Shown: positions 13,001-22,000 of the stretch, piece after piece
Position numbering within the stretch: the first letter of the stretch is position 1
Layout: every line of letters starts with the position of its first letter
NCBI GenBank assembly: GCA_032718865.1
Contig: JALUTQ010000033.1
Coordinates: forward strand, 744,001-808,000
Source of the DNA: Tilletia caries
Lineage: Eukaryota > Basidiomycota > Exobasidiomycetes > Tilletiales > Tilletiaceae
Length of the DNA stretch: 64,000 bases
Direction: 5' to 3'
Notes under the pieces: generated by a model
Database searches by the model: none
What the model saw: the letters and a program-made list of their open reading frames with translations, nothing else
What the model was told of the DNA's origin: nothing
Translations under genes and position numbers: made by a program

Positions 13001-16000
13001 GTTGCTCCAAAATTGAGAAAGGCATGCCACACTTCGTTGAAACCCTCAGAAGTTGACAAAACCATCCGAGATGAGCTCAGAGAACCTTCCAGAATCTTCT
13101 ACAACGATCCGCTCACCGCTACTTGCAGACATCCACTCAAGAAGTGCCACAACATAAATGGACAGTACTGACGCTTTATTTGCACAGCTTCTTCGTGCTT
13201 GAGTTTTTCTACCTTTGCTCACTTCTTTCACCCATCCATCCGCTGAACGCTCTTCTTTGATGTCTCTAGAGCCCACACAGCCTCTTGCAGCTCCTCTCTT
13301 CATTTCCAATTCCCCTCGCACGCAACGCGTCAAGTCCGACCTTGAGGCAGGTCTCTCCGTGCGCCAAATCTCCGCAGATCGAGGCGTCAGCAAGTCTTGG
13401 GTCGGCAACCTGCGCTTACGACTCAACAACCTGAGTGTCCAGGCACGCCCCGGCCGCCCTCGCAAGCTCACCGAGCACGATCGACGTCAGATCGTGCGCT
13501 CCATCCTCACCGGTCGCCATCAAACGGCTGCCTCCGTCCACCGCGAGTTACTTCGCAACGGAAACGCTCGATGCTCGGTCACGACAGTCCGGAGGGCTCT
13601 CAAAGCTTCTGGCTTGAGGGCCCGAGTCACGAAGAAGAAGCCCGCGCTCACCAAAGCGCACAAGCGCGCCCGTCTCGAGTGGGCACGTGCACATCGGAAC
13701 TGGACGGCAAGCGACTGGAACAAGGTCGTATTCTCGGACGAGACCAAGATCAATCGCTTTGGTTCGGACGGTCGAAAGTGGGTCTGGGCCGTGAAGGGTT
13801 CACCGTTGACCGAAAGGGAAGTCACGCCGACCTACAAGTTTGGAGGAGGGGGAGTCATGGTGTGGGGGGGTGCATTACCTCCTCCTCTGTGGGAGGTATG
13901 GCCTTCATACAAGGCATCATGGACTCCAAGAAGTACACCGACATCCTCCAGGACCGCTTTTTGCCAACCCTTGATGCTCTCGACCTCCTCCCTCAAGCCG
14001 TTCCTCAGCAGCAATACATTTTCCAGCACGACAACGACCCAAAGCACAAATCCCGGCACACAAAGGCGTGGCTCGCTCATCTCGAAATCTCAGTACTCGA
14101 CTGGCCCGCTCAGAGTCCGGACCTTAATCCAATCGAGCACCTCTGGCGTCGTCTCAAGGAGCAATTGAAGGGATATCGTACTCCCGCGGCAAATCTGGAC
14201 CAGTTGCGCGATCGTATCCTCGAGCAGTGGGCGCTGATCCCCCAGGACTACATCGAGAAGCTGTATGCTTCTATGCCGGACAGGATTCGAGCGGTTATTA
14301 GGGCCAGAGGTGGTCCCACACGATACTGAAGCAGAATTGCTGCTTTTTGCGCCATAACTGTCCAAATGCTTCCAAGCCTCTACCACCACTCAATCTCATT
14401 ACTCTGCATATTGCGTCAGCCAGGTTACTTCTGAGACCCTCCTATGCGTGATCATGCGGTTTTGGAAATCGTTCCTTAGTGAGAGAGGGGGGGTTGGACG
14501 GGGAAACAGGTAAATGAGATTTTTGAATGGACAGTTTTTGGAAGTCACTGTACAAAGGGGAGCGAGAGGAAAAGATGTGATCGAGAGGAAAGCGTGGGAA
14601 AAGTGGAGGTGGAAGTGGAGTGGTGTGAGAAGAAAGGGAAGAGGAAGATACGAGATAAGATAAGGAAGCCACGTGGATATACCACGTGGAGCCGTTCAGC
14701 ACATCCCCACCGACAAAAGACGACTGTCCCCAGTCGTGATCTGGACCGGAGAAATGCGATGAGCATGGAGCGAGAACGCAGACAGGGCCGGGGCGCATGG
14801 AACGAGTGCAAAGGAGGGATGGAGAGCAAGGGGAAGCTGTGAAGAATCAAAGAAAAGGATGATAGCGACGGAGAAAGAGCATCTAGAAGCCCAGTCCCGA
14901 AGTCAGTCCCGAAGTCAACTCGACTGAATGGCGGCGTAGTCGGTAACTCGGAAGGAAGAAAGAAGAGAAGGCGCGAAGAAAGCGCAAGAGCACGGCCGCA
15001 TGGTGCCAAAGCTGGAGAGCTCATGACCATGGTGGCATGGCCTGACGCCGAAAGCAAGATCCAGACACCGAGTATGAATCGGCTGTGCGCCATAGACCGC
15101 AGGGCCCCGAGCGATGTGCGCATCCAAGAGCGACATCTGACCGCCAGCGAAGGCAGAGTTCCTGTTCCGTGATGGGGCAGGGAGGGCGATGACCTGGACG
15201 GAGCCGTGAAGCGAATTCCTTCTCCCGACACCGTATCGAGGCCATCAAGTCGCAGTCCATCTGGAGGCTGAAGCGAGGAGGAGCAAGAAGCGGAACGTGT
15301 GCGGTGTGCGAAGGCGTTCGCGCAACGCGATCACGACCGGGAGGGGAGTGGACCGCCGGAGCCGATGCGGTCGGGAAGCACCCGGCAGCGCTTGGAAGGG
15401 TGCGATACCGGGTGGTTGCGCGCCTCGAGCCGGAATCGGAGAGATCGACGCACGCGCAGCGGCTAGATCTGGCGAGGATGTTGAGGCAACGGAAGAGCGA
15501 CGGAATGGATGACCGCGAGAGCGCGACGAAAACCAGAGAGTCTATACGTCGAGAAGCGGCTGCCAGTTGCTGGCCTGGACGCCGTGATGGCATGGACCGG
15601 TAGTCGTGCCGTCGTGCGAGAAGGAAAGCGCAGGCGGTATGCGGCAAGCGGCATGCGCGTGGAGACGAGAGGTATGGATGGTCACCGACGCGAGTTACCG
15701 AAGTCGTTGCGAGACGAGGCGCTGCGTGATGAGCTTGTGACCGTGACGCGACCGCTGCCTATGAGAAGGAAGTGCCCAATGCGGCCAACGGATCGCGCTC
15801 CAGACCAGAGATGGAAGCGAGACGAAGGACATCGGAGTCCTTACGAAGCTGTGGCCGACAGGCGTCGGCGCCGGTGGGGGGGTGCGACCAAGAGGCGGAC
15901 TGCGGGCAGGGTTGGACCCATGCCGAAGGTGAAAGAGAAGGGGCAGAGAGCCGAGACAGCGACTGGTGCTGAATCAACCATTGAGCCGGGCGCCGATGTA

Positions 16001-19000
16001 GAGCCGTCTTGAGGCGATGAGGCATGCGGTTCGGAGATTCGTGGGCCCCAGTAGCATCTGGAGCCATCCGTCATCGGAACTGGAGCGCGGGAGAAGAACC
16101 AAAAAGGGCATGCCAGCGGATGCATGTTAAGAGCACGAGTGTCGGAGGGGCAAAGTCTGGAGCCCGGGAGAAGACGCTGCCGCAGGCATTCGGAGCCGTA
16201 GGGCGATTGCGATGTTTCTTTGAGCCGGAAAAAGAAAAACGAGGCTGGCCGGCATCTGGCATCCGGAGCGCAGAAGAAAGTGCCGGGGAGATGGTATCTT
16301 GAATCGATAGGCAGCCATGAGAGGAAGAGCGCCAGGAGTGCGAAAAGAGCGAGGAAGACCGAAAGGCGCGTCCAGAGCGCAGAGAGAAAAAGCGGCGGAC
16401 ATCCAGAAGTCGTCGGGTTCGGTGAGCGGGGCCTATCTAGAAGGCAGCTGTGTGGGCGTGGGGTCCTCAGCCTCCGTCGTTCGGCGAGCAGAGAAGAAAC
16501 CCTCTCATCACCATGTACAGAATAAGATCCAGAGTATAGCAGACGTGCCAGTAGAAGTCAAAAGTAGAGTGAGTTGAGTGAGTGAATGAATAGAGAGAGA
16601 ACTAAGTATAGTGACTTCCAAAACTGTCCAGTAGTTGCTCCAAAATTGAGAAAGGCATGCCACACTTCGTTGAAACCCTCAGAAGTTGACAAAACCATCC
16701 GAGATGAGCTCAGAGAACCTTTCAGAATCTTCTACAACGATCCGCTCACCGCTACTTGCAGACATCCACTCAAGAAGTGCCACAACATAAATGGACAGTA
16801 CTGACGCTTTATTTGCACAGCTTCTTCGTGCTTGAGTTTTCTACCTTTGCTCACTTCTTTCACCCATCCATCCGCTGAACACTCTTCTTTGATGTCTCTA
16901 GAGCCCACACAGCCTCTTGCAGCTCCTCTCTTCATTTCCAATTCCCCTCGCACGCAACGCGTCAAGTCCGACCTTGAGGCAGGTCTCTCCGTGCGCCAAA
17001 TCTCCGCAGATCGAGGCGTCAGCAAGTCTTGGGTCGGCAACCTGCGCTTACGACTCAACAACCTGAGTGTCCAGGCACGCCCCGGCCGCCCTCGCAAGCT
17101 CACCGAGCACGATCGACGTCAGATCGTGCGCTCCATCCTCACCGGTCGCCATCAAACGGCTGCCTCCGTCCACCGCGAGTTACTTCGCAACGGAAACGCT
17201 CGATGCTCGGTCACGACAGTCCGGAGGGCTCTCAAAGCTTCTGGCTTGAGGGCCCGAGTCACGAAGAAGAAGCCCGCGCTCACCAAAGCGCACAAGCGCG
17301 CCCGTCTCGAGTGGGCACGTGCACATCGGAACTGGACGGCAAGCGACTGGAACAAGGTCGTATTCTCGGACGAGACCAAGATCAATCGCTTTGGTTCGGA
17401 CGGTCGAAAGTGGGTCTGGGCCGTGAAGGGGTCACCGTTGACCGAAAGGGAAGTCACGCCGACCTACAAGTTTGGAGGAGGGGGAGTCATGGTGTGGGGG
17501 TGCATTACCTCCTCCTCTGTGGGAGGTATGGCCTTCATACAAGGCATCATGGACTCCAAGAAGTACACCGACATCCTCCAGGACCGCTTTTTGTGCCAAC
17601 CCTTGATGCTCTCGACCTCCTCCCTCAAGCCGTTCCTCAGCAGCAATACATTTTTCCAGCACGACAACGACCCAAAGCACAAATCCCGGCACACAAAGGC
17701 GTGGCTCGCTCATCTCGAAATCTCAGTACTCGACTGGCCCGCTCAGAGTCCGGACCTTAATCCAATCGAGCACCTCTGGCGTCGTCTCAAGGAGCAATTG
17801 AAGGGATATCGTACTCCCGCGGCAAATCTGGACCAGTTGCGCGATCGTATCCTCGAGCAGTGGGCGCTGATCCCCCAGGACTACATCGAGAAGCTGTATG
17901 CTTCTATGCCGGACAGGATTCGAGCGGTTATTAGGGCCAGAGGTGGTCCCACACGATACTGAAGCAGAATTGCTGCTTTTTGCGCCATAACTGTCCAAAT
18001 GCTTCCAAGCCTCTACCACCACTCAATCTCATTACTCTGCATATTGCGTCAGCCAGGTTACTTCTGAGACCCTCCTATGCGTGATCATGCGGTTTTGGAA
18101 ATCGTTCCTTAGTGAGAGAGGGGGGTTGGACGGGGAAACAGGTAAATGAGATTTTGAATGGACAGTTTTGGAAGTCACTGTACAAAGGGGAGCGAGAGGA
18201 AAAGATGTGATCGAGAGGAAAGCGTGGGAAAAGTGGAGGTGGAAGTGGAGTGGTGTGAGAAGAAAGGGAAGAGGAAGATACGAGATAAGATAAGGAAGCC
18301 ACGTGGATATACCACGTGGAGCCGTTCAGCACACCTTTGGCCTTCATGCTAGTCGCCTGACGACGGCTGACGCATCTCTTCTTCTCTCAGATTCCCGCTG
18401 ATGACATCCCGATGGCGTTTGATGGCGATCAAGACGACGATGAGGAAGACGATGCTCCTGGATTCGCGGACGACCTGCCTTGCCGACATGGTACGAAGGG
18501 GAGAGTAGGGACGCCTTCTGGATGATGGCCGAGGAGAGGGACGATGTCATTGCAGGTCTTGAGGTTGAGCTGGCCGAGTTGCGCCGGGAGGATCAGGAGA
18601 TGGCCGTCGGCCGATGCACATGCCGCGCATGAAAACCCGTTGCGGCATCTGGTTGGGCAAGAGGCTGGATCATGGGGACCATTCCGAGACAAAAGGGTGA
18701 GTTACACAGTTGCTCAGTTGTCTGTGTTGCACAGAGCTGAGCAGATGACTTTTTCTCTTTATCCTCAGATCTTTGCATCGCTCAGCTTCCTTCTCAGTCC
18801 CCGCCAAGCTCACTCGTTACAGAGCTTAGAGCACGCGCTCGGTCTGGCGGAAGCCCTTGGCGCGCCAAACGTTCCGAGTATCAACGTCTGCAAAAAGGCA
18901 TTGGCACGTATCTACTTGCGAGGCAAGGAAAAGCTGGTTCGCTCTACAGACGTCGACGGCAATGTGTTTTGGCGGAACTCGGTCGCCAGCTTGCTTAAGG

Positions 19001-22000
19001 AGGTCAGTCAACGCAGGTGATAGTATATTTGAGGCGATCATTTACTCCATCACCTTTTCTATCATACAGGATTTCTGCAACTCTGCAGTGCGTCCAAACA
19101 TGCACCTTCTTCCCCGGCGCACGACTGTGGTACGAGAGCTTCGCGACGGAGGAGCGCTCGCGTACAACACAGACGAGCGAACAGTAGCACCCATGATCCG
19201 ACTCGAGAATGGCAAGGAGTTCTGGATCAAAGAGGTATACGAGCATGGACAACAGATGGTGAGGCCGCAGTGCTTCTTCGAAGGAGAGCAAGGCGAGATT
19301 TTCGGCGAGGCGAAAATCGTACGGCAGAACGGGGACGAACTTCAGCTCACGGAGGACCGGCTCATGTTCCGCGCCGACCAACTCAAGTACGATGTGGAGA
19401 GACGGTTGTGCAGGTTGCCGTTGGGTAAGTTCGGAATCGAAGCAGTTGCATTGAGCTTCCGACTCCTTGACTCAAATATTTTTCTTTGAATGGTTGCTGT
19501 GACAGTCGACGGTGAACAAGAACTCCCCTACACAAACGCAGAACGAATTCGGTGCAATGGCAAAAGGCTATTCAGTGTGCCTCTCGTGGTCTTCATCGAT
19601 GACCTTTCTGGTGCAAGATCGAAGCGCTGGAATAAACACGAAGCAATCTACCTTTCCAACGCAACTTTGGACCGCTCCGTGCTTGATCTGGACTCCAACA
19701 TCAAGCTAGTCTCGATCAGCAAGAATGTGACAGGAGAAGGCCAGTTGTCTTCCCTTGTAGACGAATTGATGTGAGTTCATCCTGCTTTCCTGACTCGCAC
19801 CTTTGGCGGGCAGGCGTTCCAACGTTTTTGGTTCTCTCTTCTTTCGCAGGCAGCTGCACGAGAATCCGACATGCGTCTTTGACTATACCCTTGGCGAAGA
19901 CGTGATGGTGCGACCCTTCTTGCTCGCAGTCATGGCGGATAACCCGATGGCCGCAAGCCTCACTTCCTCCATCGGCCTCACAGGCAATCGCTTCTGCCGC
20001 ATGTGCGACGTTGACGGAAGCAAGAGCACCCTCTCGACAACTGACGGCTTCATTCGATACCTCAAGACTGCGAATGCTCGTTCGGCGCAGCCAGGGCTCG
20101 GCAAAACTAAGGCGACTAAGAAACTAAGACTATCCGACTAAGCCTTAGTCCCGACTAGACTAGACTATGACTAAGGGTTTTTGGCATCCGACTATGACTA
20201 TGACTAAGGCCCCGCCAGGTCCGACTATAGTCGGTCTTAGTCTGTTAGTCAGACCCTTTTTTGGGTTCTCGTCCGGGCTGTGATGCTTGGAAGGTCCTCC
20301 TTTGCATTCGCAAACTATTTCGAGTCGCGCATTTCGAATTAGTAGGAGCAAATAATTGTGACAGATATCTCAGACTAACATCCGACGATTCGTCGAATTA
20401 TTCCGACAAATAGTTTGAAGTGTCCGACATCTGACTAACATCGCCAAGGCTCGGCCAGTTATTATAAGTTGTCCATTTTTGGTCCGCAGTTAAGTTTAGT
20501 TTAAGTTGGAACCCTTTGCCGGCGCCCGCAGTTTAGTTTAGTCACAGTTTAGCCACTTACTATCATTACAGTTAACTCAATTTTGAGCCTTTCACTATAC
20601 GTTACTTACAGTTATTTATAGTAACTTAATCGCGTCTCAGTCACCCAATTCATGCAGTATCTACCTCAAGATGTCTGGTACTATTCCATTTTGCCTTTAG
20701 GCACGTACTTTGCCGCCTCCGAGCTCGCTCGTACATGTTTCCTCTCTTGACTACCTCCAAAGACTCATGCTTTTTAGTTATTTTTAGTTACTTGTTACAG
20801 TCATTATTAGTTACTGTGGGCACAGTTGTTAATAGTTAATTGTTCCAGTTATTGTTAGTTAATGGATACAGTTATTAATAGTTGACTACTATAGTTGTGA
20901 TTAGTTACTGTGCGCACTGTGAGTAACTTTAAGTAACTGTAAGTAACTATAAGTAGTTATAAGTTCGCACTGTAAGTAGCTGTGAGTAACTGTAAGTTGG
21001 GTCAAATCTTCGGCTTGCGAACGGCAACTTCTAGTGACTATAAGTTACCGTGTCCGAACCCATACAGTTTAAGTTGACTTAATTTTTCCGGAGGCTCCAT
21101 CGCCCGCAGTTTAGTCACAGTTTAACTAGATTAAGTTAACTTACCCGCAGTTGCAGTTAGGTAAGTTGGTAAGTTGCCGAGCCTTGAACATCGCATTAGC
21201 TGAGTCTCTATTACATAATGTATTATGTACACAGCTTTCCGGGTGTGGTACCTCGTCCACCTCTGCACGTCCGCTTGCTTCTTGCGAACGATACGGGAGC
21301 CATAATCTTCATACGACGATCTCAGTACCAGTATCCAGTGGTGCTATACCAGGACTAAGTCAGGACTAAGTAAGACTATAGTAGGACTATAGTAGGATCG
21401 TAGGACTATACTACCAAGGACTATAGTAGGACTATAGTACCAGTGATATAGTTGGTGCTAACTGCTATAGTACCAGTACCAGTTATCAGTGCGATAGTAA
21501 GCATTACAGTCTTACAGACAGAAGTGCTATAGTAGGTGTTATAGCAGTGCTATGGGAGATAAGGTTGTCCCCGGAGTAACGCGGAGGGCTCCGCCTCCGC
21601 ACTTCCAAATTCCGCCGGAATTTTGACTTTTTGAGGCGAGCTCCGCCTCCGCAGACTAAGACAGAGCTGAAAAAACTCAGCTCCGCGTTCCGACGGAATT
21701 ATACAAAAGTTGAAATCCCAGCTCCGCGCTCCGCGTTTTTTTCTGTGCGTTTTTCATAATGCTCCTCCGTGCTCCGTGTATGCGGAGCTCGGAATTCCGC
21801 GGAACTCCGTCGGAGCGCAGTGGTGGTATAATTTGCTCTCAGAATGACTCTAACACAATCAGAGCTATACATTCACCATCCGACATTGTTGCGGTATTGA
21901 CTCCAGTGCTATTCTGAAGCTCTCAACGGATGATGATGCCTGTTTTTATCTCCTGCGCGTGTCTCGGCGATGCCTATTTTTCTCGGAATTCCGCACATTT

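Larger units (their letters stand above)
4323..18333. mobile_element. 14-kb composite LTR/Tc1 insertion in the transposase intron
   Basis: The block starts with a forward LTR (TGTGCTGGC at 4323) and ends with a reverse-oriented LTR (TTCAGCACA at 18333). CCTTT precedes it at 4318-4322 and follows it at 18334-18338, the 5-bp duplication expected of LTR-element integration. Removing the block and one CCTTT restores a 65-nt intron (4310-4322 plus 18339-18390) with GTGAGT, a GCTGACG branch-like site and TTCTCTCAG. The whole block therefore behaves as a single insertion whose two outer LTRs point toward each other. Confidence 0.8.
7192..18333 (-). mobile_element. Tandem array of an LTR element: four LTRs, three internals
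   Basis: On the minus strand each LTR begins TGTGCTGAACGGCTCC and ends TTCTGTACA. Directly after an LTR comes the primer-binding site TGGTGATGAGAG. LTRs: 7192-7437, 9247-11068, 12881-14703 and 16514-18333; the last three each contain a Tc1 insertion. Internal regions: 7438-9246, 11069-12880 and 14704-16513. The repeat period is about 3.63 kb and copies differ by only a few indels (such as G6 against G7 near 8610 and 12242). Unequal recombination between LTRs after the Tc1 insertion explains the array. Confidence 0.8.

Noticed and set aside
7755..16402. Many long frames on both strands in the array internals
   Set aside because: They overlap in all frames, are Arg/Ser/Pro-rich without domains, and shift with small indels between copies; typical of GC-rich non-coding DNA.
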